Source: Centroberyx gerrardi
Taxonomy: Eukaryota; Chordata; Actinopteri; Beryciformes; Berycidae
DNA: 64,000 nucleotides
Assembly (NCBI RefSeq): GCF_048128805.1
Contig: NC_136003.1
Coordinates: 25,067,340-25,131,339 of the forward strand
Reading direction: 5' to 3'
The stretch's first letter is position 1, and every line of letters begins with the position of its first letter. The position numbers were made by a program, and so were the translations under genes. The notes below the pieces were generated by a model that saw only the letters and a list, made by a program, of their open reading frames with translations, did not search any database and was not told where the DNA came from. Of this stretch, positions 1-13,931 are shown in pieces.

Positions 1-1080
1 CCACACTTTTCATTGGACAACTCACCTTATGTGGCCTGGAAATCAATCAATAACTAACACTCACAGTGCATAATGACCGATTTGTTCAGTCACCATGCAG
101 AACTTTGGTCGCAGACAGCTGGATAAGACCAGTGCTGTGAAATGTATGAAATAACCTCAAGACACAGAACTGACACTATTACACAGGATGTCTTTGGTTG
201 ATAACCCAAATCAAATGTTTGGATTGTTCAAAACGCCTTAAACCACTAGGTGGCAACAAACCTGTGATACTAACAATTAAGTCTGATCCCTTGTGAACTC
301 TTATCTCAGTGAAATTACTTACATAGTTGATATTTCAACTAGCAAAAAAAGAAGAAAAAAAACGAACATTGGATTTATGTTAATCTTTCATCAGCTAAAA
401 CATCTGCACTCTGGATTTGACTACGGTCACAAAAGTGGGTATACAGAAAGTAAATAGGATTATCATTCCTTAGAAGGCAGGAAATAAACCATAACTGGCC
501 TGAAATCAGGGGTCCAAGGACTATTTTGTCTGGTCAGATGAACGACTGCTCTGGGTCAAAAATGAGGCTACGCACATTGCAAGAGGTTGTGTGGGTCAGC
601 ATACAAAAACACAATTAAATCTGAATGTAACATTACAAATTACATGGAATGCATGTAGCATTCATACTAGAATAAACAATAGACAAACTTCTTTCCCACC
701 CTAACAAATATATTTGTCTATCAGCGCTTCCATGTCTGGAAATAAGGACATTATTCATTGGGATGCAGTTGAAGGAAAACCCATCTAAAGTTAACTTACA
801 CAGGTTATTTGCAAAATAGTTTGACCTTTTTAGGCTGACAAAACCGTAGTATACATCAAATTGGATAGCATAGAACTTATGGGAAATATATAAAGGTATG
901 CTCTTTACAGTGAAAAAGAGTTCATGTTCTTTGAAATTCTATTTTTGTTCATATTGGTGGTTGTTTGCCTTATAATCACAAACTAGTTTAACCAGTCTTT
1001 AATTCAACACTGCACTACTGATTTCCCCCGTAAAACAGTGCTTCAAAGTATCATGCGGGAAGAGAAAGCACGGGAGACCA
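1..1080. other. Intergenic flank downstream of rpl19, no gene seen
   Basis: AT-rich sequence with no open frame of note, no recognisable exon and no tRNA. It lies past the 3' end of rpl19, whose poly(A) signal is at 1102-1107 on the minus strand. A short A-rich run lies near 343-363. Nothing else could be supported. Confidence 0.6.
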
Positions 1081-1101
1081 TTGTGTGTCTTTATGTACAC
1101 T

Positions 1102-1107
1102 TTTATT
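1102..1107 (-). terminator. rpl19: rpl19 poly(A) signal AATAAA
   Basis: TTTATT on the plus strand, i.e. AATAAA on the minus strand, 37 nt past the rpl19 stop codon. This very short 3'UTR is typical of ribosomal protein genes. Confidence 0.8.
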
Positions 1108-1143
1108 GTCATCGTTCAGTCAGGCAGGACAGGTGGAGCCTCA

Positions 1144-4470
<3,327 letters not shown>

Positions 4471-4500
4471 GGCTGCTACTTCAATAGGAAAAGGAAGGCT
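4471..4500 (-). promoter_or_regulatory. rpl19: rpl19 5' leader with TOP pyrimidine tract
   Basis: Read on the minus strand, the sequence just before the ATG contains CTTCCTTTTCC (4487-4497) about 16 nt upstream of the start codon. A pyrimidine run at the cap is the TOP element that couples ribosomal protein mRNAs to mTOR/LARP1 control. The exact transcription start is inferred, not seen. Confidence 0.7.
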
Positions 4501-7500
4501 TGAGAGACGGACTGGGAGCTACCATTATAGAGGAGAGTCCATCACCGAGCATGAAACGATATTAGCTCCGAGTTGGATTGAATTAATGGGTGACTTGAGT
4601 ATTTCACATTATAATACTTATGATTAATGAATGACACGACTGGCCAAGAAGTGATACTGATAAAAGTTAACTAAAATTAACTTTAAAGCCTTAAATCATA
4701 ATCCCCCTCTCGAAAAATATAATGGTACTGACCAGTGTTTTTGCAATGCATTATGGGTGGGATGGAGATAACTGCAGTCTACTGTTGTGCCACATGGAGG
4801 CAGTGTTGAGATCAGAAACACCACTTGATCCAGACCCAGACAGATCCACAACCTGCTAAACCATCCACAACATAATTAACATAGACTTTTTTTTAAGCCA
4901 TAATTATATGGAGTTTCAGCTCATCATCATCATTTTACATGTATAATTGACTTGAAGCCAGCAAGAACCCTTTAATTTGCCTCTTCAACTTCAACCTCCC
5001 TTACTAAAAAAAAGAGCTCTAATCAGTTTTAGATGGCTGCTATACAAATATCACAGAAAACAATAACTATCTAATACCCTATTGGAATATTATAGTACAA
5101 TAGCAGATTAAAAATACCACAAAGTACAATAAGGTCACCATTGAGTACCACATACACACTATTTCCCCCATAGGAATATTATAGGAATGTTGTAGCGATA
5201 CCTTAGAAGATAAAAAAAAAAAACATAAAGTACAAAAGGGTCACTACAAACTTACTATTGAATATAGCTGGAACATTATAGCGATGTTTGTTAGGGCTGT
5301 AAGCTAGCTGCAACCTTTTGGGCTGAAGACTCTTTATCTTTTTGAAGGGAAAGTGAATATTTCTTTGAGTTTAACAGGTTTAATTTATCAGGAAATACCA
5401 GTCAGTTTCAGCAGCCTGGCCAAATATGGTTGTTATTTTCCCAGCGTCCTAGAACATTATTGTTTGTATAACCTACCTATTCTGCCCTACATAACCAAAG
5501 AGCAGTAAGAGCCTGAGTAGACTGAGAAATATCTCCTGTCATGCCAGAAGTATTGCTGGTACAGAAATGGACTCTATATCATTTAACAGACCTGACCTTT
5601 GACCTTTAAAACACATAAAAAGTAGTTAGTCTACTGCTGGTTGCCTTTATTATTAAACATACACTGCTGTCCCTGATGCCCAGAGGCAAGAGAGAGGAGC
5701 TTGGGTCCAAATCCATGATACAAAACCAATCATGTTCAGAACTGCAATTCTGGTTTTCTGTGGACAGGATACATGTGGTTCAGATCGACTGTCACTGCTG
5801 CTTTTGTTCAGGGACTTTTCAAAGCCATCAAGCCCTGATCAGGGTTGTCTGCTCTACAAACCAAAGCCTCTCCTCTACAAGTTCAGCTCCAAGACAAACC
5901 TGCTACTAAGACTCTGTGCCTCAGAGAGTTGACTGTCTTATGGCAGACTATTTTGTCAATTACGTGTTTCCTAAAATGCAAAACGAAGGTGACAAACAAA
6001 AATTTAATTAGTTACTAGTGACTATAAAATAAACACTCGTATTTGGGTTATTAAATTGCTGCTAGTCAATACAGAAAAGTGACTAGGAAAAAACTAATTA
6101 GTCACTAGCTACCTATTAAATCAGAACTGGCAACTAGTAAAATAGCGACTAAGAACAGACACGTGACTAAAAAAGAAGCAGCCTACTAGTAGCAAATTTT
6201 CAGTCACTAGTGCTTTCAAAGGAATAAATGATAAACAGCCTGCCACCTACTGTGTCTCTCTCTGGACTCTGCAGCAGCCCGTCGCCATGGCAACGCTCCA
6301 CGCTCACGGTGGTAGATCTTCAGGCAAACTTGCTTGACTTCTTCACCTCGACTAACCCAAAATACCAGGTTACAATACCGACTGGAATCACCATCTCCAC
6401 TCCAAGTAACTTAGAGGTTAGTTTGGGTTAGCAGCCCCTAGTGTTTCTGGACTAAAATGCCTTTTGTTGCCCTCGAGCGTATATTTCTAAATATATTTCA
6501 CACTGCTCTGGTTCGGTAACAGGGTTCAAATCTACAAAACTGCAAACCCTTAAATCTTTCTCAAAATGTGATGCGGCAGCTGCTGTGTTATCTGAGACAA
6601 ACTGGAACAAGCAGGAATACAATTTGGCCCTATAGGGTTTTCCTGTGCAGACGAAAACAAAACCGTCCTGTCTAGACAGATTTCGGCCAGGGGGACTACT
6701 AGTGAAATTATGGTTATGACAGCCAATTAGCGTTATCATTAAATTAGGGATGTGTTAATTGATCAGTAGCCTAAATGAATGTGTAGAGGTGTGTTTGAGT
6801 TGTGGATGTTTGTCATAGATGGAATAATGGTGGTGTGGCGATGAGATGAAAGTGGAACGGGGTCCAGAGTCCTGGCTACACCCCTGCCTCCAAGTGACAC
6901 TCTTTCTATGCTTTCTGTTAACCCACTGTATTTGTGCAGAGTAGATCTAAGCATGTGGTTGGTAGGAGTATAGCAGCTCATCTTGTTCCCATACTGTATA
7001 TATCCTTTAGTCCTGTCATCTTACTCTATCAGCCCTCGCTGTCTTGCAAATTATTTCCAGACTTTTTCTCTATTTACTGCTGAATCCACAGCTGTATCCT
7101 TCATAATTCTGCCATTAAAAGAATCGCGCCAACGTCCATTAATTAAGGCTTCACTGTAATAGTGTGACTTTCATGCTGAAGCTCTCCAAATGAGTCATTC
7201 CATGTCTGCCCATTATGTTATCTTTTGTTTAATTCATTGATTTGTTACTCCAGCTAATACAGCATGCCATATATTTTATATTTATAGAAAGTGTGCTCTG
7301 TAGCTATTTATGTTTGAATTAGCTCTGTCAGTAAATTAACCTTTTATAAAGACTTAGTGTTTCTATATGCGTGCAAAATATAAGACCGGGACCCTGCAGG
7401 GCTACGAACTTAGGCTGCTTCACTTTAAATACCGAGTTGAGCTCATACCACTACAGGAGGTGTCATGCAAACTGAAAATTCTTTAAAAAAGCATTAGAAT

Positions 7501-7627
7501 AATAACAGGACCGCTCTTATGTAGCCTAATTCAAAAGCATTTTTAGTGTATTGTATGTTAAACATGCCAGTCGGTAGTCATGCCGAGATGGACAGGCATA
7601 TGTGGCAGGACCGGGCTGCGGGTCTGT
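4501..7627. other. Intergenic region between rpl19 and klhl10
   Basis: No recognisable exon, tRNA or long frame. It is AT-rich overall. Positions 6007-6215 are unusually dense in variants of GTGACTAGT/ACTAGT (see the separate entry). The remaining open frames in this span are short and show no known motif. Confidence 0.55.
6007..6215. repeat. Region dense in degenerate ACTAGT/GTGACTA motifs
   Basis: Within about 210 bp the motif family recurs as gttactagtgacta, gctagtcaat, agtgactagg, aattagtcactagct, gcaactagtaaa, gcgactaag, acgtgactaaa, cctactagtagc and cagtcactagtgc. Spacing is irregular, so this is either a strongly diverged tandem repeat or the inside of a degenerate transposon. A similar style of sequence occurs near 47680-48120. 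Confidence 0.35.
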
Positions 7628-10600
7628 TCAGATGTCAGACGGGACGTCCTCGTCCACCTCGGGCACTCCGTGCACCACGCAGCAGCTCAAGCCGCTGCGG
7701 GCGGTCTCCATGTGGTGGGCGTCGTACCACTCGTCGGTCTTCTCGTCATAGCGCTCCACGGCAAAGGTGGAGGTGAGGCCGCTGAAGCCTCCGACCACAA
7801 ACAGCTGGTCGTTCGCCACCGCGATGCCAAAGTTCCTGCGGGCGCTGAACATGGAGGCCACGGGGCGCCAGGTGTTGGTCAGCGGGTCGTAGGCCTCGGC
7901 GCTGCTCAGGCAGTTGATGCCATTGATGCCGCCCACCTAGGAGAGGAAAGGAGTATGGGTCCAATGTTTCAGTGGGGATGGATTTTGAGATGGTTTTGGA
8001 CACCCTGAGCAAGTCTCAAGTCTTCCAACAGGTCTGTAATTTTTAGTCATAAGTAAACAAAATAGAGGCCTCCAACAAGCCTCTCCCAGCGTTCGGTCTC
8101 TAATGTCAGACTTCAGTCCCGTTTCTCAAGTCCTCTGAGCTCTATGTCAATGACAGCAGTATTTGTGTGCTCCTTACTGCGTAGATGTGCTGTCCATAGG
8201 CGACGACCCCCACCCCGCTGCGCCTGCTGCTCATGCGGGCGATCCGGGTCCACTGGTTGGTCTCGGGGTTGTAGCATTCAGCTGTCTGCAGGTATAGAAA
8301 CCCATCATAACCGCCGCAAATGTACACCTAGGGAGAATTAATACAACAATGTCAGTTAGTTGACATCACTGATGCTGGAGAACAAACACCTATCTGCAAA
8401 AAACAAGTGTTTTGGGAATGAAGATAGAGAGGATTATTTTCTCACTGATGCCCATGTGTTTTTGAAATAGATTAAAGAAAATAGATTATAGAAAAGGGAA
8501 TCTAACAGAGTTCATTGGTCCAAAGGTCATGAAATTCACTCACCGTATAAACTGTCATGTAAACTTTCAGTGCAGCGAAAAAGATCAGAACACTGCAATG
8601 GCAGCAGGATGTTTTTTTACTTCCATTAATCCAGGAAAGGTGGACTGAGCACCTTACTCTTTGTCAGCGACACCCTGCTTCACACTTACATTATTAAACA
8701 CATTAACACCTGCTAACTGCCCAGTACAACCACTGAGCAGTTCAACTGGAGCAATTTGGGCTCAGTGCCTTGCTCAAGTGTACCTCAATAATCGTTATTA
8801 AAGGAGAAGAGAGAGTTTCATATTCATTGTCCCAACTCAGAGTTTGGGAGTCAACTGGCAATGTTCCAGTCTCCATTATGCTTCTCTTTTGTTTCTGTTA
8901 TTTCTACCTGTTCCTCAGCTCCACCCACCTTGCCATGGAGTGCTGTGGCACTGGCATCACTCCTCTTCTGGAGCATGGACGTGATTTGGGTCCACTTGTT
9001 GGTCTCAGGGTCATAGCGCTCGGCAGTTCTCAGTCGCACGCGTCCATCAAAGCCTCCAATGGCGTAGATGTAGCCGTTCAGCACAGCCACGCTGACGTAG
9101 CAGCGGCGTGAATTCATGGGCTCCACCTGCTGCCAGGTGCGGGTGACTGGGTTGAACATGCACACGCTGTTGAAACAGACAAAAGTGTCAAAGCCACCGA
9201 TGCAGTAGACCACGCCGTTGAGGACAGCAACGCCGTGGTAAGCCCGAGCACTCCCCGCATCATTGGTCTCTTTGACCCAGCGGTCGGCGCGGGCGTCGTA
9301 CGCCTCAGTGCCATTGGTCAGACGACCGCCATTTAAGCCTCCGATGGCCAATAGCAAGGCATAGGGCAGGCGTGGGTGGGTCAGGGGGTTACAGTAATCA
9401 TATTTGGAGGGTCCCTTCATGTTGAAATCGCAAAAGGCCCTCAGGGCGGTGATGATGATGGGCCTGCATTTACTGCTGTCCTTCACCAGAGCGTTGTTCT
9501 TCACGCTGTTCAGGAAGTAGTCAGCAGTCAAAGAGGCCAGGCGGACCTGGACAGAGACAAGAAGACAGCAGTTAGATAGATATAGTCTAAATAGACTTGT
9601 GAGATGAGGCAGGGATTATATTCTGTACTTGTGCAATATGCTAAGTACACAGGAATATCTGTTACATCGGTCATCCGGATGCCGAAGCTTTGACACTTGC
9701 ACTCCTTACTATTGGCTACCTTAACATTGGGAAGCTAGGAACTGACGTTTATTCTACTGGTGCACTCATTGCAAGCCGCTCTGGACGAGCAGCTAAATGC
9801 CAAAGATGTAAACTGAATGTAGCCACAGTTGACTTATTGTCCGTTTCTCAGTTACCATGGGCAACAGCACAGAGATGTGACCGCTGCGTTTCTCAGGCAA
9901 GTGGGCGATCCAGCGGACGACGACCTCAAACACCGTGCTCTCCTGTTTCACGTTGAGTTGGTCCTTCTGGATGATGTCAGCCAGCTGCTGCAGAGGGAGG
10001 TCCAGGTACTCTTCAGAGACATGAAGCATCTCCTCAAAGTGGTGCAGGATGAACAGGTAGGCCTTGCGCCGCAGATCAGGGCAGCTGTAGATGTCCACCA
10101 GCCTCCAGATGCCGACGCAGTTCTCCAAGCAAAGCCGCTCCTCCAGGAAGTCGCAGCAGGCTTGGACGATGCCCATGACCGAGAACTGGTCCGCAGCTGC
10201 CAAAAGCTCCACCACGTTCTCCTCCGTCACCGGAACAGAGCAGGTGTAGGCATACTCGATGATGAGGCGCATCATACTGGGCGACAGGCCGGGGATGTTG
10301 TAGAGCCGCTGCTCTGAGGTCGTCCAGCCATTGGTGAAGAAAACTCTGCGGGGTCAGGAGGGAGAGGAGGGCAGGGGATGGAAAAATAAACAGTATGTAA
10401 CGCTCTCATGTTGTACATGTGCGCACACACACTAACACACTCACACATTCACATATACACACATACTCACACATGCAAAACACATAAACACGCCCCCTCA
10501 CATCTACAGACATAGACACAAGTAATGCAGTGAGAAATGATGTGGTAAGACTTTGGTTATTTAGTGTTGTTTTTCAGATTAAGTTGATTCACTATTCTCA

Positions 10601-10872
10601 TTTTGGAAGTACGCCTCTGTTTTCCTGTTTTTTTCACAAGTATAACTTTAAAGACCCCTGCTGAGATAACCAACTCACCGGAAGTATGAGCTGCAGCCAC
10701 AGAGGACGATCTTGTGGGCGTTAAATTCAACGCCATCGACTCTGATCACCACGTCACACAGTTTTCCCTCCAGACGGAGTTTGTTAATAACTGAACATGT
10801 CGTGGCGCTCATGCTCCTCTCCGTGCGTCGATGAGAGTTGGAAGTCATAGAAGCTTCTCCTTGTTTGTTCAT
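7628..10872 (-). CDS. klhl10: Kelch-like protein 10 (CUL3 adaptor), complete, five coding exons
   Basis: Substrate adaptor of a CUL3 ubiquitin ligase, needed in mammals for late spermatid development. Minus-strand coding exons are 10679-10872, 9856-10345, 8929-9546, 8178-8327 and 7628-7936. All have GT-AG junctions and keep frame (1761 nt, 586 aa; human KLHL10 is 608 aa). Domains in order are: BTB at about residues 31-133 (LRLEGKLCDVVIRVDG, then the histidine-containing NAHKIVLCGCSSYF); BACK to about 250 (YLFILHHFEEMLHVSEEYL); and six kelch repeats, each with GG and a later W (for example IYAIGGFDG, VYICGGYDG, LFVVGGFSG). The C-terminal DEKTDEWYDAH and LSCCVV match KLHL10 specifically. The start was chosen as the first in-frame Met; Met9 and Met21 (just before SATTCSVINKL) are alternatives. 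The tail after the last kelch repeat is shorter than in mammals. I did not find a clear poly(A) signal. Confidence 0.95.
8640..8785. repeat. Degenerate dispersed repeat in a klhl10 intron
   Basis: The stretch with caatttgggctcagtgcc and ttgctcaag resembles a repeat spread through teleost genomes, often as a SINE- or LINE-derived tail. A related piece occurs near 12395-12545. There is no coding capacity and the limits are approximate. Confidence 0.35.
10420..10500. repeat. CA-rich simple repeat in klhl10 intron 1
   Basis: Interrupted CA/ACAC repeats (cacacacactaacacactc and similar) lie in the first coding intron of klhl10, on the plus strand. Confidence 0.6.
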
Positions 10873-12394
10873 TTTTTGCTATATCAATCAATACGATATC
10901 CTTTACTCTATTCTTTGGGTGTTTTCTTTTTCCCCAACAGGTTTCAACAGTTGTCTTCATGTGAGAATCGTGAACCTCAGACACATCTTGACCAGCTTCT
11001 AGAATGGCTGTTTATTGCATCACAAAGCCTCATAATAAACAAAAATTAAAAAAGTGGATATAGAAATACTGAAGTGATACACAGTGGAAAAAAAACACAC
11101 TTTCATTATTTATTTTACAGTGTGACTGTTTACTCCAACGATAACACACTAAAATGTAATAAAGCCCATGAAAATGGAATAAATCATTCAACATCATGTT
11201 CACATTTAGCTCATTGAGCTTTCATGCTACAATCTTGCATTTTGGCCCCAAACTTTTTCAAACTTATTTTTTCCAAATAAGTTTGCAAATAAAAGGAATT
11301 TGACCTGGTGGATGGGTCACATTAAACATAACTTTGGGGAATCAGTCTCTTTTAGAAGTACGTAGTATAGAAAAGAAAGTATACAGGTATAAGTTGTTTA
11401 TAAAAAGTAGAAGTATTATGTAAAAAACACACAATAGTTATACTTTAAAGTGGTAAATGCATCTATTTTCTGTACAGTATACACATGCTTCTCTGTTGGA
11501 ATTGATTGATTGCACTGATAGGCAGCTGTGTAAGTCAGTGAAAAAAGGAATAAACAGAAGTATATACAGATCGAGGGAATATTGCACTGGGGACTGAATG
11601 TTTTGAACACTGAACACAAAAGAAGAAAGAAAAGCTGTACACATGAGTTGGAATGGTATAAGCAGAGTATAAATAGGTCTAAACATCTATCTATCCAGCC
11701 AGTCGAGTATATAAGAAGTGGCTATACGACAGTAAGTGCAGAGTGCTACTGTCCATTGTGCTGCACTGAGGCTGAACCACCGCTTGGAGAAAAAAACTGT
11801 TTTGGTGCCTAGTTGTTTTGGTTCTGATTGTTGGGAGAGCTTAGAAGAAATGTGGTGGGAGATGTCGGCCATGATGCTGGAGTCGTAGAGGTATGTAGCC
11901 TATATGTAGGATTATGTGCTGTATATCATTTAGGATGCATGTGATTCAGATCAGTTGTCACAGCTATAAAATGAAACTAAGTTGAGTCCAGACATCTCAA
12001 TGAAAACACAAATTAGAGGCTTGATTCTCTTACTTCTAGTTGAGAGTTGTTCCTTTTGTTATGGATTTTGATTGAGGGCCAGATGAGTATCATAGACAAA
12101 TACTTAAAGTGAGTGGTAAAATGACCCTGAGATACGACTGTGACTGGGACAGAGCTCATGGGTTTCCAAACTATCCCATACATCAAAGACCTCCATGTAG
12201 AGATGCTTTAGATCGCAGTGCCCCATATGATCCAGGTTTGTCCCAGGGACCCCCATTTTGAGACGGTTTGTTGTCGCCTGTCTCTGAAACCTCTGATCAT
12301 TTCTTCATCTGGCCATTTCTTCCCAGTGCTAACTTGTTCTGAATGATGATGATGTGATGCTTCATTGATCTCTGTAGGGAAGGTCAGAACAAAC

Positions 12395-12545
12395 GATCAG
12401 CTACAGAACAGCATCCCCGTAGCCGATAGGGCTTCAGTGTTTTGCTCAAGGGCACTTCGGGAGGGCAGATGCTTGATGACATGAGCACTTGAACCCAGGT
12501 CCTCTGGTTGTAGATTTAACCAACTAGGCCAATCTGCTGCTCCAA
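12395..12545. repeat. Degenerate dispersed repeat (teleost tail type)
   Basis: Contains ttgctcaagggcacttcggg and, further on, tgaacccaggtcctctggtt, the usual arrangement of a widespread teleost repeat. Borders are approximate and there is no open frame. Confidence 0.45.
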
Positions 12546-12984
12546 TCAAATAAATAACAGTTACATTTAACTATTCCCACCCCCACAACCTCCCTCAAGG
12601 GCCCCTAGAGGTCCATGGACCCCAGTTTGGGAACCCCTGGATGCGCCTAACTGTCCGTCCATAATAACCCCATCACTGTGCCAAAAAGAGGCCCCGGCCC
12701 TGTTGCTCTCTCATCAATCGATAAGTGAGGGTGGGGTCTGTTCAGCGGGGCGTGGACCTCGGCGCCCAGCTGGAGTCTGTCGAGCGCGCTGGTCTGTATT
12801 GTCCAAGGGAGAAAGAAACTGCGTCAAGACAGACAGAGGAAGACAGGACGATACCGGTAGTTATGCGAGTTGGCCTTCAAAATAAAAGCATATATTTTGT
12901 CACATTTAAAAATTAGTAGTAGTAGAAGCAGTAGTACTAGTGGCAGTAGTAGAATAAAACAATTACTAACAATGAAGTGTATAG

Positions 12985-13262
12985 GTGGGTGACACAGTAG
13001 CTCAGTGGTAACATCCTTCCTGGGTGTAGTTTGTGTGGGCTTCTCCAGTTTCCTACCAAGTACATTTCAGTCAGGTGGATTGGAGACTCTAAATTATCCA
13101 TAGGTATGTATGAGTGCGAGTGTGTCTATCTGTGTTGGCCCGGTGATGGACTGGTAAGCTGTCTGGGGTGTTTCCCTGTCTTCCACCCAATGTATGCTGG
13201 AATAGGCAGAACTACCCTGACCCTGAATAATAAGCGGGTAAAGACAATGAATGAATGAATGA
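12985..13262 (+). mobile_element. Retroposon copy (LINE/SINE 3' end) with TGAA tail
   Basis: Recognisable blocks in order: gacacagtagctcagtggta, ggtggattggagactctaaa, ggcccggtgatggactggta, cacccaatgtatgctggaat, aataagcgggtaaagacaat, and a 3' tail of repeated atga/tgaa. This order and the short tandem tail are typical of a very common fish retroposon 3' end. It is non-coding and diverged. Family name left open because it cannot be searched here. Confidence 0.6.
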
Positions 13263-13931
13263 AAGTACTGAGGTGTGCAGGAAAACAAAAACAATCAGAA
13301 TACTCAGTGCCATCATTATGCTGAACGTAGTGTGAAACTGTTGAATAGATACAAAAAATACACATATGGCAATTACAAGGAATTTAGGTGGTGGCTTATT
13401 CTGGCTGACATTATAAAGTACTGAAGTTTCCATTTTACAGTCTTTAGGAATAATTATCCAATGTTACAGCCAATATCTGTAACACTGCTATGGACAAAAG
13501 TCGATGGTGATTGAGTCCTTGTCTGTATTTGGCAACCCTATGTACTATAGACTAAATATCACCTCTTGCATAGGCCTAAATAGGTAGGAATATATGCTGT
13601 ACTAAGGTTATTTTAGGAAAAAATATATTAAAAATGTATTTTAGTGGCTACAGATTCCTCCGTAAAAATAACAATAAGGGCTTTATTTTGAAGGTACTGA
13701 CAGGAAGTAACGCTTTGTTATTCAGTCGGCTTGACGCTAGTGTAAAAAGCCTGGTGCGCCAGTGCGCAACGCCAGGCTGGAGGGAGGCAGCTGTTGCCAT
13801 TATATTAAGGACCAGCCTAGATAGATAAACCGAGGAAAAACAGCTCCGTTACTCTCGCTGAAAATGACTATGTCGATACCATCATAAACACACGAAACAC
13901 AGCATAGAATTAAAAAAAAAAAGTAAAATCA

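Larger units (their letters stand above)
10873..13700. other. Intergenic region between klhl10 and cacnb1 (divergent promoters)
   Basis: klhl10 leaves leftward and cacnb1 rightward, so this span must contain both promoters. I see no coding exon. It holds three degenerate repeat pieces: about 11690-11880 (a tract around gagaaaaaaactgttttgg that resembles a common teleost retroelement segment), about 12395-12545, and a longer one at 12985-13262, listed separately. Confidence 0.55.

Noticed and set aside
9829-10317. 162-codon plus-strand open frame antisense to klhl10 exon 2
   Set aside because: It mirrors the GC-rich BTB/BACK exon; it has no known motif, and the minus-strand frame is clearly the kelch-like protein.
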